DNA of 64,000 nucleotides, from contig NZ_JTDL01000147.1 in NCBI RefSeq assembly GCF_000802235.1, positions 1 to 64,000 of the forward strand, in the 5' to 3' direction. This DNA comes from Sinomonas humi. GTDB lineage: Bacteria > Actinomycetota > Actinomycetes > Actinomycetales > Micrococcaceae. Shown in pieces: positions 1 through 9,229 of this stretch. The notes beneath the pieces were generated by a model that was not told where the DNA came from, ran no database searches, and worked only from the letters and a program-made list of their open reading frames with translations. The position numbers were made by a program, and so were the translations under genes. How positions within the stretch are numbered: position 1 is the first letter of the stretch; each line of letters opens with the position of its first letter.

Positions 1-1
1 C

Positions 2-106
2 ACCTCCCCGCCCGAAAAGCGCGGAACGGCGATGGCCCTCTGGGGCGCGACAGCCGGCTTCGCCACGCTCGTGGGCCCGATCCTCGGCGGCCTGCTCGTC
101 GACGGC
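2..106 (+). pseudogene. MFS transporter (DHA2/EmrB-QacA type) internal fragment
   Basis: The frame starting at base 2 reads an internal piece of a drug:proton antiporter, including ALWGATAGFATLVGPILGG, which carries the GxxxGPxxGG 'motif C' of transmembrane helix 5 in MFS exporters. The 5' part lies outside the window. The homology stops after GGLLVDG near base 106, where the sequence switches, out of frame, to the tail of an aminopeptidase. Only about 35 codons are present, so no function can be expected from this piece. It may be the scar of a deletion or inversion, or an assembly misjoin at a contig edge. Confidence 0.6.
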
Positions 107-308
107 TGTGGGCGAGGAGCTCTTCTTCCGTTCGCTGCGGGCCTTCGCATCCGACTACCGCCACGGCAACGCGTCAACGCCCGACCTCGTCGCGGTGCTC
201 GACCGCGTCTGCATCGAGGTCGCGGACTTCGACGCCGCGCGCATACTGGACCGCTGGCTTTACTGCCAGGAGCTCCCTGCCCTGCCCGAGGGCGTCGTCA
301 AGGCTTGA
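102..308 (+). pseudogene. C-terminal fragment of M1-family metallo-aminopeptidase
   Basis: This frame encodes about 67 residues ending in TGA at 306-308. The start, VGEELFFRSLRAFASDYRHG, resembles the helical C-terminal region of M1 (PepN-like) aminopeptidases, where a 'G-EEFF-LLR-WA---RHGN-T' pattern is usual. The catalytic HEXXH-E domain is missing. The fragment begins abruptly at the join with the MFS fragment, in a different frame, so the two do not make a fusion protein. Its stop overlaps the 3' end of the convergent phosphopantetheinyl transferase gene by 11 bases. A GTG at 108 could start translation, but the product would lack an active site. Confidence 0.55.
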
Positions 309-927
309 CGACGGCGAGTGCCGCCACGAAGCCGCCCGGGAGCCCGAGCCCGCTCGTGGAAAGATCCGCGATACTGGGATTGTCGAGAGTCTCGACGGTG
401 GCGGGGTCCGTGCGCAGACCCTCCCCACGGGCCTTGAGAAGGGCCTCCTTGCGAGCCCAGAGCCGCGCGGCCTCGGCGCCCCGGTCGGGGACTTGGGACA
501 GACGACGGCGCTCTGCCCGCGAGAAGGCCGCCTCGGGAACGGCGTTCCGTAAATCCGCGACGGCCGCGAGGTCGACGCCGAGACGCACCCGCTCGCCGTC
601 GTCGGCCGGCGCGACTGCGAGCAGAGCCCAGCCGCCCGCCCGGGACGCACTCGCAGCGATCGGCAGCCCGACCTGCCCGCCGTGATCGCGGTACAGGGCA
701 AAACCGGGTGAGCCGTGCTCTCCTTGGCCGCAATCCGGGCACTCATAGGCCGGGAGGATGACCTGCGGCGGTAGCCCGAGCACACTCGCGACGAGGCCAC
801 GCAAGGCGAGGCGCGCGAGCGTGAACTCGCGCGCCTTGTCCCGATCCGCCATCGCTCGCGCACGCTGGGCCTCCCCCGCCGTCGGCTCGCCCGTCGGCCA
901 AGGAAGGTCGGCTCCCCCAAGCGGCAC
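298..927 (-). CDS. 4'-phosphopantetheinyl transferase (Sfp type)
   Basis: Predicted to move the 4'-phosphopantetheine arm of coenzyme A onto a serine of acyl- or peptidyl-carrier proteins in the cytoplasm. The 209-residue product has the family signatures: GVDLA at 117-121 (D119 is the expected Mg2+ ligand) and WARKEALLKARGEG at 157-170 with the conserved Glu and Lys. A CPDCG-x4-HGSPG segment (63-74) matches the region of this family that usually reads 'HGKP'. The GTG start is 12 bases after the pheT stop, so it is probably read from the pheST transcript. No synthase gene is nearby, so the substrate is unknown. AcpS-type substrates are less likely because the protein is of the longer Sfp class. 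Confidence 0.85.
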   Translation of the reverse strand: MPLGGADLPWPTGEPTAGEAQRARAMADRDKAREFTLARLALRGLVASVLGLPPQVILPAYECPDCGQGEHGSPGFALYRDHGGQVGLPIAASASRAGGWALLAVAPADDGERVRLGVDLAAVADLRNAVPEAAFSRAERRRLSQVPDRGAEAARLWARKEALLKARGEGLRTDPATVETLDNPSIADLSTSGLGLPGGFVAALAVVKP

Positions 928-938
928 GGCTCGTAGGA

Positions 939-3485
939 TCAGCGTTGAACGGCCCCGAAACGTTCGGCGGCGCGCGCGACGGCTGCTGCCCTCGCCTCCG
1001 AGGCCTCGTCCGCGGTCAGCGTGCGGTCCGAAGCTCGGAACCGCAGGCCGAACGCGAGCGACTTCTTCCCCTCGCCGATGCCCTGGCCCGCGTACACGTC
1101 GAAGAGGTGCACCTCCTCGAGGAGCTCGCCTGCTCCCTCCCGCAACGCTTCCTTGACATCGTCGGCCGGGACCCCGGCGTCGACAATGAGCGCGACGTCC
1201 TGCGTCGCCATCGGGAACGTCGAGATGTGCCGCGCCACGATCACGTCGGGGGCGGCTTCGAACAACATGTCCGCGTCGAGCTCGAGCGCGACCGAACGCG
1301 CTGGCAGGTCCTGAGCCGCCAGGAGCTTCGGGTGGAGCTCGCCGGCGAAACCGACGACCTCGCCCGTGCGAAGGGCAAGCTGCGCCGTCCGCCCCGGGTG
1401 GAAGGCCTGATGGACGCCTTGGGTCACGACGAGCTCGACCCCCAGGATGTCCCCTGCCAGACGCGCTATGTCGAGAGCGTCGGACCAGTCCCAGAGCCTG
1501 GGCGCGTGGTTCGCTGCGGCGGGCGAGTCGTGGCCGGTGAAGACCGCACCGATGTGTAGCGGCTGATGCGGGAGGCCCGCCTCGAGCGCATCGAGGACGT
1601 CGTCAGTCGGCAGAGTGCCGAGCGGCGGGATCGAAGCCGTACCGATCCTGCTGTCTTCGGGCAGGAACACGAGCCCCGCCTCGAAGAGCGCGAGGTCGCG
1701 GAACCCGCGCGAGAGGTTGCGCTTCGCGACCTCGAGCAGGCCCGGGAGTATCGACGTCCGCAGCCAGCCGAGCTCCTCGCTCAGCGGATTCGCGAGCTTG
1801 ACGGCAGGGCGCACCGCTCCGGCTTCGGCGACGCCGAACGTGTCGTTGGCTGCCTGCGAGACGAAGGGGTACGCGAGCACCTCCGTCAGGCCAGCGTCGG
1901 CGAGGGCCTGCACGAGGCGACGGCGCTGCTGCTGCGTCCGGGTCAGGCCCCGGCCGGGGGGCGCAACCGGAAGGCGCGAGGGAATCTTGTCGTAGCCGAC
2001 GAGGCGCGCGATCTCTTCGGAGAGGTCCTCCTTCGTCTCGAGGTCGAGGCGCCAGCTCGGCGGCGTGACGAGGTAGTCCGCACCCCGCCGCTCGATCTTG
2101 GCCCCGAGGTCTCCCAGCGTCCGTGCGATGAGCTCCTCGCTGAACTCCATGCCGATGCGTTCGGACGCGAACGCCCCGGGCAGCAGGATGTTGACGGGCT
2201 CGGGCGCACTGCCCACATCCGTGCCGGACTCGTCCGCCACGCCGCCGCCGAGCTCGACCAGCAGGTCGACGACCCGCTGTGCAGCCTCGTCTGCGACCTG
2301 CCAGTCGACCCCGCGTTCGAAGCGCTTGGATGCCTCGGAGGGCAGCTTGTGCCGACGGCGGGAGCGGCCGACGGTCACCGTGTCGAAGTGGGCAGACTCG
2401 ACGAGAACGTTGACCGTCGTGTCCGAACACTCCGTCGAGGCGCCGCCCATGACGCCTGCAATGCCGATGGGGCCAGACTCGTCGGTGATGAGCAGGTCCT
2501 CCGGATCGAGCTCGCGGACCTTGCCGTCGAGTGTCTCGAGCTTCTCGCTCTCCTCGGCTCGACGCACCGTGATCGTGCCGGTGAGCTTGTCGAGGTCATA
2601 GCAGTGCGTCGGCTGGCCCAGCTCGAACATGACGTAGTTCGAGATGTCGACGGGCAGCGAGATGGAGCGCACCCCGGCGAGCCGAAGGCGGGAAACCATC
2701 CACTGGGGGGTGGGCCGGGTCGGGTCGATCCCGCGCACTGTGCGGGCGACGAAGCGATCGCAGCCGAGGACGCCGTAGATCGGCGCACGGTCGTCGAGAA
2801 CGACGTCGTAGCCGCCTTCGAGGGATGCCGGCGCGGTGACGAGCGTGGCGGGGTCCTCGAACGAGGTGCCCGTGGCGTGCGCGTATTCGCGAGCGATGCC
2901 GCGGATCGAGAAGCAGTAGCTGCGATCCGGGGTCACGTTGATCTCAGCGGCCTGGTCGTTCAGTCCGAAGAGTGCGAGGGCGTCCGTACCGAGCTCCGGG
3001 TCGAGGCCGAGGCGCGAGAGGACGATGATGCCGTCGTGGTCCTCGCCGATGCCGAGCTCGCGAGCCGACGCGATCATGCCGGCGGAGACGTGACCGTACG
3101 TCTTGCGGGCAGCGATATGGAAGTCGCCCGGCAGCGTCGCGCCCGGCAAGGTCACAACGACCTTGTCGCCCTCGACGAAGTTGTGGGCGCCGCAGACGAT
3201 GCCCTGCACCCCGGAGGGGTCGATGCCCTTGCCGGTAAGCGTCTGCTCCTGGCCTTCGGGGACCACGCGGACCTGGCACCAGTTGATGGTCTTGCCGTTG
3301 GTCTGCGGCTCCTTGACAAGGCTGAGGACCTGCCCGACCACGATCGGCCCGCTGATGCTCTCGGAGGGCCGGTGCACGGCCTCCTCTTCGAGTCCGACGG
3401 AGACGAGGTCAGCCATGAGGTCTTCGGCGGTCGCGTCCGCCGGAAGCTGCGTGTACTCGCGCAGCCATGAAAGGGGGATTCGCAT
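939..3485 (-). CDS. pheT: Phenylalanine--tRNA ligase beta subunit
   Basis: Beta chain of the (alpha-beta)2 enzyme that charges tRNA-Phe. The 848-residue length is usual for bacteria. An N-terminal EMAP/OB-type tRNA-binding domain occupies about residues 40-165. The central B3/B4 editing and B5 regions follow. A C-terminal ferredoxin-fold anticodon-binding domain begins around FPMATQDVALIVD. I chose the ATG at 3485 (MRIPLSWLREY, the conserved PheT N-terminus); the frame stays open 14 codons upstream, but that part overlaps pheS and looks non-native. The start is 4 bases after the pheS stop, so the two subunits are translationally coupled. Confidence 0.97.
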   Translation of the reverse strand: MRIPLSWLREYTQLPADATAEDLMADLVSVGLEEEAVHRPSESISGPIVVGQVLSLVKEPQTNGKTINWCQVRVVPEGQEQTLTGKGIDPSGVQGIVCGAHNFVEGDKVVVTLPGATLPGDFHIAARKTYGHVSAGMIASARELGIGEDHDGIIVLSRLGLDPELGTDALALFGLNDQAAEINVTPDRSYCFSIRGIAREYAHATGTSFEDPATLVTAPASLEGGYDVVLDDRAPIYGVLGCDRFVARTVRGIDPTRPTPQWMVSRLRLAGVRSISLPVDISNYVMFELGQPTHCYDLDKLTGTITVRRAEESEKLETLDGKVRELDPEDLLITDESGPIGIAGVMGGASTECSDTTVNVLVESAHFDTVTVGRSRRRHKLPSEASKRFERGVDWQVADEAAQRVVDLLVELGGGVADESGTDVGSAPEPVNILLPGAFASERIGMEFSEELIARTLGDLGAKIERRGADYLVTPPSWRLDLETKEDLSEEIARLVGYDKIPSRLPVAPPGRGLTRTQQQRRRLVQALADAGLTEVLAYPFVSQAANDTFGVAEAGAVRPAVKLANPLSEELGWLRTSILPGLLEVAKRNLSRGFRDLALFEAGLVFLPEDSRIGTASIPPLGTLPTDDVLDALEAGLPHQPLHIGAVFTGHDSPAAANHAPRLWDWSDALDIARLAGDILGVELVVTQGVHQAFHPGRTAQLALRTGEVVGFAGELHPKLLAAQDLPARSVALELDADMLFEAAPDVIVARHISTFPMATQDVALIVDAGVPADDVKEALREGAGELLEEVHLFDVYAGQGIGEGKKSLAFGLRFRASDRTLTADEASEARAAAVARAAERFGAVQR

Positions 3486-3489
3486 GTCC

Positions 3490-4560
<1,071 letters not shown>

Positions 4561-4587
4561 TTACGCAGCGGGTGGGTTTGCGCCCTC

Positions 4588-4611
4588 AGTCTAGTAGACG
4601 TGCCCTAGACT
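4588..4611. promoter_or_regulatory. Inverted repeat between pheS and the SIMPL gene, probable pheS promoter
   Basis: AGTCTAG (4588-4594) and CTAGACT (4605-4611) are perfect inverted repeats separated by 10 bases. On the minus strand the left half reads TAGACT, a reasonable -10 for pheS. On the plus strand the right half reads TAGACT too, although the SIMPL gene has a better-placed hexamer at 4636-4641. The repeat could be a divergent promoter pair or an operator. No clear -35 was seen on either strand. Confidence 0.4.
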
Positions 4612-4648
4612 CTGGGCGAGCCAGCGGAGCCCCGCTACCGTGGGAGAC

Positions 4649-5317
4649 GTGGTACGCAAGCCCGACCTTGTCAGCACGACCGGCGTCGGCGCCGTCCGCG
4701 CCGCACCGGACACCGCCGTCCTCCGCCTCGGCGTCGAAGTACGCGAGGCGGGCCTGGCCCATGCCTATTCGGGCGCATCCGCGGCGGCGCGAAGGGTCGT
4801 GGAGGGTGTGCTCGAGCAGGGAATTCCCCGCCACGACATTTCGACCAGCGGCCTCAGCGTCCGCAGCGAGACGGTGTGGCGCGAGAACAGCGCCCAGGAG
4901 GTCGTCGCCTACGTGGCCAGCACCGGCCTTACCGTCACCGTGCGCGAGCTCGCGGACACGCCCAAGGTGCTCGACGCCGTCGTGCGCTCCGCTGGGGACG
5001 CGCTCAGGGTCCACGGCGTCGGACTGGAGGTGAGCGATCGGGCGAGCCTCGAGGCAGCGGCTCAGGAGGCGGCGTTCGACGACGCGCGGGCCGCCGCCGA
5101 GCGGCTCGCGCGCAAGGCGGGACGCACCCTGGGCGAGGTCCTACGGATCGACGCTGCTGCCTTCACTCCGCCCGGGGCGCCCGTCCCCCTCGCTCGGGCT
5201 GCCCTCGCGAGCACAGTCCAGCCCATGCCGATCGAGGCGGGCGAAACGGACGTCAACGCCTCCGTCGCAGTGACGTGGCGACTCTCGCCGGCCCCCAGCA
5301 AGGCGAGCAGGGCTTGA
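4649..5317 (+). CDS. SIMPL (DUF541) domain protein
   Basis: A 222-residue protein with one SIMPL domain across almost its whole length, recognised by the N-terminal 'TTGVGAVRAAPDTAVLRLGV' pattern and the C-terminal VNASVAVTWRL strand. Some family members are linked to oxidative stress or cell-surface functions, but no enzymatic role is established. Unlike many relatives it shows no signal peptide, so it is probably cytoplasmic. The GTG start at 4649 is preferred because TACCGT (4636-4641) ends 7 bases before it, which suggests a leaderless transcript; a GTG at 4640 is the in-frame alternative. Its stop codon lies inside the -35 element of the next gene. Confidence 0.8.
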   Translation: MVRKPDLVSTTGVGAVRAAPDTAVLRLGVEVREAGLAHAYSGASAAARRVVEGVLEQGIPRHDISTSGLSVRSETVWRENSAQEVVAYVASTGLTVTVRELADTPKVLDAVVRSAGDALRVHGVGLEVSDRASLEAAAQEAAFDDARAAAERLARKAGRTLGEVLRIDAAAFTPPGAPVPLARAALASTVQPMPIEAGETDVNASVAVTWRLSPAPSKASRA

Positions 5318-5343
5318 CATCAAGTTCGAAGATGTATTCGAAT
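5314..5343 (+). promoter_or_regulatory. SOS promoter with LexA box for the radical SAM gene
   Basis: TTGACA (5314-5319) is followed by TCGAAGATGTATTCGA (5326-5341), which matches the actinobacterial LexA box TCGAACRNRYGTTCGA except at two symmetric positions. An overlapping -10 candidate, TCGAAT (5338-5343), ends 7 bases before the ATG at 5351, so the transcript would be leaderless. LexA bound here would cover the spacer and the -10. The -35 overlaps the stop codon of the upstream gene. Confidence 0.75.
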
Positions 5344-5350
5344 AGTTGCC

Positions 5351-6421
5351 ATGCGATGGAACACGCAGACGGCGCAGGGTGAGAGCGAAGCGAGCGGGGA
5401 GGGAACTCCTCTCATTCCGCTTGCAGGCCTACTCCGGGCCGTCCGGACGCCGGAGTTCCAAGGCATCACGTTCCATGAGGTCGCCGCGAGATCGGCGCTC
5501 AACAAGGTGCCGCCGGCGTCCTCCATGCCGTTTCGGTGGACGATCAATCCCTACCGAGGGTGCAGCCATGCGTGCGTGTACTGCTTCGCGCGCGGCACCC
5601 ACGCCTATCTCGACCTCGATTCGGGCCTCGACTTCGACCGCCAGCTCGTGGTCAAGGTCAACGTCGTCGAGGTACTGAAGGCAGAACTCGCGAGGCCCTC
5701 ATGGTCCCGTGAGCACGTGGCCCTCGGCACCAACACCGATCCATACCAGCGTGCCGAGGGGCGGTACGCGCTCATGCCGGGGATCATCCGCGCACTCGCC
5801 GAATCAGGCACTCCCTTCTCGATCCTCACGAAGGGAACCCTGCTCGCCCGCGACCTGCCTCTCCTGAAGGCGGCAGCCGCTCACGTCTCCGTGGGCACCG
5901 CAATATCGCTCGCGATGCTCGATCCCGCCCTCCAGTCCATGATCGAACCGGGGACCCCGACGCCCTCGGCCAGGTTGTCCCTCATCTCGAAACTGCGGGA
6001 TGCCGGGCTCGCGTGCGGCGTGATGGCCATGCCGATCCTGCCTTGGCTCACGGATGGCGAGGAACAGCTCGACGCTCTGTTCGGCTCCCTCGCCTCGGCC
6101 GGCGCGACCGGGGTGACGGCCGGCGCGCTCCACCTGCGCCCCGGGACCAAAGAATGGTTCATGCAGTGGCTCGCGCGTGAGCATCCTCGCCTTGTGGGGC
6201 GGTACCGGCGGCTCTACGGAGCCGGGGCGTATGCGCCCAAGGACTATCGGACGTGGCTCGCCCGCCGGGTCAGCGCGGCGAAGGCGCGGCATGGCTTCGC
6301 CGGCTCGGAGAGCTTTGGGCACCGCATGGGGGCCTCTCGCGCGGGCAGCGCAGCTGAGGGCAGCACCCCTGAGAGCAGCATCGCGCTCCGGCCCGCGGCC
6401 GTGCAGGGCGAGCTCTTCTGA
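5351..6421 (+). CDS. Rv2578c-family radical SAM protein, SOS-linked
   Basis: A 356-residue radical SAM protein. The [4Fe-4S]-binding CX3CX2C motif is C71, C75 and C78 within NPYRGCSHACVYC, the form shared with spore-photoproduct-lyase-like and Rv2578c-type proteins. The TIM-barrel continues with TNTDPYQRAE and ILTKGTL segments. The substrate is unknown. The family's link to DNA damage rests on LexA control in mycobacteria, which the LexA box directly upstream supports here. The ATG follows the predicted transcription start with no leader. It is convergent with the NUDIX gene, with 9 bases between stops. Confidence 0.88.
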   Translation: MRWNTQTAQGESEASGEGTPLIPLAGLLRAVRTPEFQGITFHEVAARSALNKVPPASSMPFRWTINPYRGCSHACVYCFARGTHAYLDLDSGLDFDRQLVVKVNVVEVLKAELARPSWSREHVALGTNTDPYQRAEGRYALMPGIIRALAESGTPFSILTKGTLLARDLPLLKAAAAHVSVGTAISLAMLDPALQSMIEPGTPTPSARLSLISKLRDAGLACGVMAMPILPWLTDGEEQLDALFGSLASAGATGVTAGALHLRPGTKEWFMQWLAREHPRLVGRYRRLYGAGAYAPKDYRTWLARRVSAAKARHGFAGSESFGHRMGASRAGSAAEGSTPESSIALRPAAVQGELF

Positions 6422-6430
6422 GCCCGGAGC

Positions 6431-6874
6431 CTAGGCGCAGCCGGCTGCTCGCACGGCCTCGAGGATGGGGAAGTCGGCGGGAATCCAGGCGAGGCCCGTA
6501 AGGCGCTCGACGTCGTCCAGCTCCACCCACCGCAGTTCATCGTGGTCCTCGAGCGGCGAGGGATCCCCGTCGATGATCTCGGCGAACCAGACGCGCATGG
6601 CTGCCTTCGCGTTGAGTGGCCATCCGCCCGGCTCGGGGGCGGCAACCTCCCGGCCAAGCTGCACGCGGATGCCCAGCTCCTCGGCGAGCTCCCGGTGCAG
6701 TGCGGCCTCAGGTGTCTCGCCCGGCTCGACCTTCCCGCCGGGGAACTCCCACATTCCCGCGAAGGCCGGCGGAGCAGTCCTTCGGGCGGCGAGCAGCCTC
6801 ATTGGGCGCCCGAGGGAATCGACAATCGCCGCGCCCACTACTTGGACTGTCCCCGGCGCTCCTTCCACATGCAC
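6431..6874 (-). CDS. NUDIX hydrolase, MutT/8-oxo-dGTPase-like
   Basis: A 147-residue single-domain NUDIX hydrolase. The Nudix box GX5EX7REUXEEXGU is complete at residues 47-69, ending RELAEELGI. The segment FAGMWEFPGGK just before it is typical of MutT-type (deoxy)nucleoside triphosphate pyrophosphatases that clean oxidised nucleotides such as 8-oxo-dGTP; that substrate is inferred from the family. The start is a GTG, supported by TAGACT at 6881-6886 lying 6 bases upstream. The ATG at 6870 is out of frame. Confidence 0.88.
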   Translation of the reverse strand: MHVEGAPGTVQVVGAAIVDSLGRPMRLLAARRTAPPAFAGMWEFPGGKVEPGETPEAALHRELAEELGIRVQLGREVAAPEPGGWPLNAKAAMRVWFAEIIDGDPSPLEDHDELRWVELDDVERLTGLAWIPADFPILEAVRAAGCA

Positions 6875-6913
6875 TGGGCAAGTCTAGGTGCTGTTGGCTG
6901 TGGCACCGGCCCC

Positions 6914-7252
6914 CTACTGGTCGGCGTGTTCGCCTACGTTGAGCCACAGCGTGTCGTCCTCGACCCGGTCGAGCTCATCCGCCGCGACATATCGGTCTCC
7001 TGCGAGCAGGCCAGACTTGTCGACCTTCACGTAGCCCAGCCGCAAGAGCCGTTCCGCGATGTGTCGGGGCAGCTTTGCGGTTTCGGCAAGGTCATCGATA
7101 AGGCTGCCGAGGCCCCCGGTCTCAGGAGCGGTCTGGCCCTCGGTAGTCACTGCCTCCGGATCGCCCATCTTGAGTTCCGCGACCTTGCCGATCTTCTTTC
7201 CATCCGGTCCGACGACATGCATTCCTTCGCGTACTTGCTCGATGACAGCCAT
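6914..7252 (-). CDS. DUF2171 domain protein
   Basis: A 112-residue cytoplasmic protein starting VIEQVREGMHVVGPDGKKIG, the 'V--GM-V---DG--IGKV' beta-barrel pattern of DUF2171 (PRC-barrel-like). A helical middle (about 45-75) and a second strand region ending in DDTLWLNV follow. Function unknown; relatives are common in actinobacteria. It has its own signals: a GGAGG ribosome-binding site before the ATG and a TACACT -10 candidate at 7291-7296, giving a leader of about 30 bases. Confidence 0.75.
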   Translation of the reverse strand: MAVIEQVREGMHVVGPDGKKIGKVAELKMGDPEAVTTEGQTAPETGGLGSLIDDLAETAKLPRHIAERLLRLGYVKVDKSGLLAGDRYVAADELDRVEDDTLWLNVGEHADQ

Positions 7253-7327
7253 GGTCGATGTCCTCCGTGAGTCCGCCGTTGGATGCCCACAGTGTAGAAC
7301 CCGACCCGGCCTAGGAGAATGGGCTGG

Positions 7328-8242
7328 CTAGTCCGCGCGCGGGATGTCCGGCTCGAGATAGATGACCCGCGCGCTCGGAACTGCCGCCCGGATCCGCGCC
7401 TCGGCGTCGTCGATCGCCTTGGCGATCTGCGCGCCCGTCGACGCGGTCCCCACGCTGAACTTGGCGGCGACGAGCAGTTCGTCCGGTCCGAGGTGCATCG
7501 TGCGCAGGTGGATGATGCGCGTCCCATCGCTCTCCAGGGCCGACTCGATCTTCGCGATGTCGGAAGAGGTGGCCGATTCGCCGACCAGGAGCGAACTCGT
7601 CTCGAACGCCAGGACCGCTGCGATGACCACGAGCAGGATCCCGATCATCGCGGTGCCGACGGCATCCCAGACCCCGTTGCCGGTAATGAGCGTGAGCGAG
7701 ACGCCGAAAAGCGCACACGCGAGCCCGATGAGCGCCCCGAAGTCCTCGAGAAGGATCACCGGAAGCTCCGGCTGCTTCGCCGCACGGACGAACTGCGCGA
7801 GACTCTGCCCTCCGCGCGAAGGCCGGGACGCCCCCATTGCGGTGCGGAATGAGAGGCCCTCAGCAACGATCGAGCCGAGCAGGATCGCGAGGGGTACCCA
7901 CCACCACGCGCCCTCGATCGGCTCGGGATGCTGGAACTTCTCCCACGCCTCGAACAGGGCAAAGAGGCCACCGACCGTGAACAGGACGATCGAGACGATG
8001 AAGGCGTAGATGTAGCGCTCGCGACCATAGCCGAACGGGTGCTGCGGGCTCGCCTGACGCGCGGACCGCTTTCCGCCGATCAGCAGCAGAACCTGGTTTC
8101 CGGAGTCTGCGACGGAGTGGATGGCCTCGGCGAGCATTGATGAAGATGACGTGAGTACGAACGCGACGAACTTCATCGCCGCGATCGAGAGGTTGGCCGC
8201 GAGCGCCGCGACTACTGCCTTGGGACCCCCGGAAGCCGACAT
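7328..8242 (-). CDS. Cation diffusion facilitator family transporter
   Basis: A 304-residue inner-membrane metal/proton antiporter of the CDF family. Transmembrane segments lie at about 10-30, 38-56, 78-98, 115-132, 165-184 and 192-212. The likely metal site is HSVAD (H42, D46) in helix 2 and LLEDFGALIG (E166, D167) in helix 5. This ED form and the HSVADSGNQ sequence resemble the ZnT9/SLC30A9-like branch more than the HxxxD/HxxxD zinc exporters, so the metal is uncertain. A cytoplasmic C-terminal domain spans about 220-300. TAGGTT at 8250-8255 sits 7 bases before the ATG, suggesting a leaderless transcript. Confidence 0.88.
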   Translation of the reverse strand: MSASGGPKAVVAALAANLSIAAMKFVAFVLTSSSSMLAEAIHSVADSGNQVLLLIGGKRSARQASPQHPFGYGRERYIYAFIVSIVLFTVGGLFALFEAWEKFQHPEPIEGAWWWVPLAILLGSIVAEGLSFRTAMGASRPSRGGQSLAQFVRAAKQPELPVILLEDFGALIGLACALFGVSLTLITGNGVWDAVGTAMIGILLVVIAAVLAFETSSLLVGESATSSDIAKIESALESDGTRIIHLRTMHLGPDELLVAAKFSVGTASTGAQIAKAIDDAEARIRAAVPSARVIYLEPDIPRAD

Positions 8243-8252
8243 GCCTCTGAAC

Positions 8253-9158
8253 CTACCCGTTCAGTCCGGGGTCAAGCCGCTGTGCCCGCGCGCTCGCGTA
8301 GAGGCACACCGTGGCGGCAGTCCCGACGTTGAGGCTTTCCGCTTCGCCGTAGATGGGCACGGCAACCCTGGCATCGGCAAGTGCCAGCTCCTCTTCGGAG
8401 AGCCCTTGGGCTTCGTTGCCGAAGAGCCACGCTGTGGGGCGCTCCAGAGCGTACGACGACGGCGAGTCGCCAGCGCCATTCCCCCCACCGCTTGCTTCGG
8501 AGCCCAGGCGGCGGGCTGCACTCTCGTCCTGGAGCACGTCGAGGTCGACGACGCCGTAGCCGTCTGCGGCGAGCACGCCAAGGCCGGCTTCGCGCACCCG
8601 GGCGACGAGCTCGTCCCCATCCACCCCGATGACGACGGGGACGTGGAACAAGGACCCTGCCGTGCTCCGGACGACCTTCGGGTTGTAGACGTCGACGCTG
8701 CCCTCTGTGAGGACCACAGCGTCTGCGCCTGCTGCGTCGGCCGCCCGCAGGATGGTCCCCGCGTTGCCCGGGTCCTGGACGCGGCACAGGACGGCCACGA
8801 GACGCGGGGACCGCGCGAGGACGTCGTCGAGGGAGGTGTCGAGATAGCGGCACACAGCCACAATCCCCTGGGGGTTCACGGTGTCCGCCAGGGCAGCCAG
8901 CACCTCGTCGGTTGCGAGGCGGAGGGCGCCCGTCGCGGTGGCCAGTTCGTCCAGCTCCGGATACCGGTCGAGGCAGGCGGGGCTCGCGTAGACCTCGGTC
9001 ACAAGCGGCGTGCCGCGGCTAGCGTCAAGCCGCAGGGCCTCACGTACGGCTTGGGGCCCCTCCACGAGGAACAGCCCACGCCGTTGGCGGGCCGAACGCT
9101 GGGCCAGCTTGGCGACATCCCGGACGCGGTCGGCGCGGGGATTGGTCATGGAAGTCAC
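8253..9158 (-). CDS. TrmH/SpoU-family RNA 2'-O-methyltransferase
   Basis: A 301-residue SPOUT methyltransferase that transfers a methyl group from S-adenosylmethionine to a ribose 2'-OH, probably in 23S rRNA. It has an N-terminal substrate-binding domain (about 10-105) and a C-terminal knotted domain with the three SpoU motifs: VQDPGNAGTILRAADAAG, LFGNEAQGL and PIYGEAESLNVGTAA. It lies downstream of the infC-rpmI-rplT terminator, but has its own TAAGGT (9165-9170) 6 bases before the GTG start. The exact nucleotide target cannot be read from sequence. Confidence 0.9.
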   Translation of the reverse strand: MTSMTNPRADRVRDVAKLAQRSARQRRGLFLVEGPQAVREALRLDASRGTPLVTEVYASPACLDRYPELDELATATGALRLATDEVLAALADTVNPQGIVAVCRYLDTSLDDVLARSPRLVAVLCRVQDPGNAGTILRAADAAGADAVVLTEGSVDVYNPKVVRSTAGSLFHVPVVIGVDGDELVARVREAGLGVLAADGYGVVDLDVLQDESAARRLGSEASGGGNGAGDSPSSYALERPTAWLFGNEAQGLSEEELALADARVAVPIYGEAESLNVGTAATVCLYASARAQRLDPGLNG

Positions 9159-9173
9159 GGGTCCACCTTAAGC

Positions 9174-9209
9174 GAACGCCCGCACTGCCGAGCGGCAGTG
9201 CGGGCGTTC
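9174..9209 (-). terminator. Terminator hairpin of the infC-rpmI-rplT operon
   Basis: GAACGCCCGCACTGCC (9174-9189) and GGCAGTGCGGGCGTTC (9194-9209) are perfect complements around a GAGC loop, giving a 16-base-pair stem. It begins 20 bases after the rplT stop. No U-tract follows, which is usual for terminators in GC-rich actinobacteria. Confidence 0.85.
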
Positions 9210-9229
9210 AGAGCGCGGTGTGCGATGGA

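Noticed and set aside
1566-3470. 634-codon plus-strand ORF antisense to pheT
   Set aside because: No recognisable domain; pheT on the other strand is complete.
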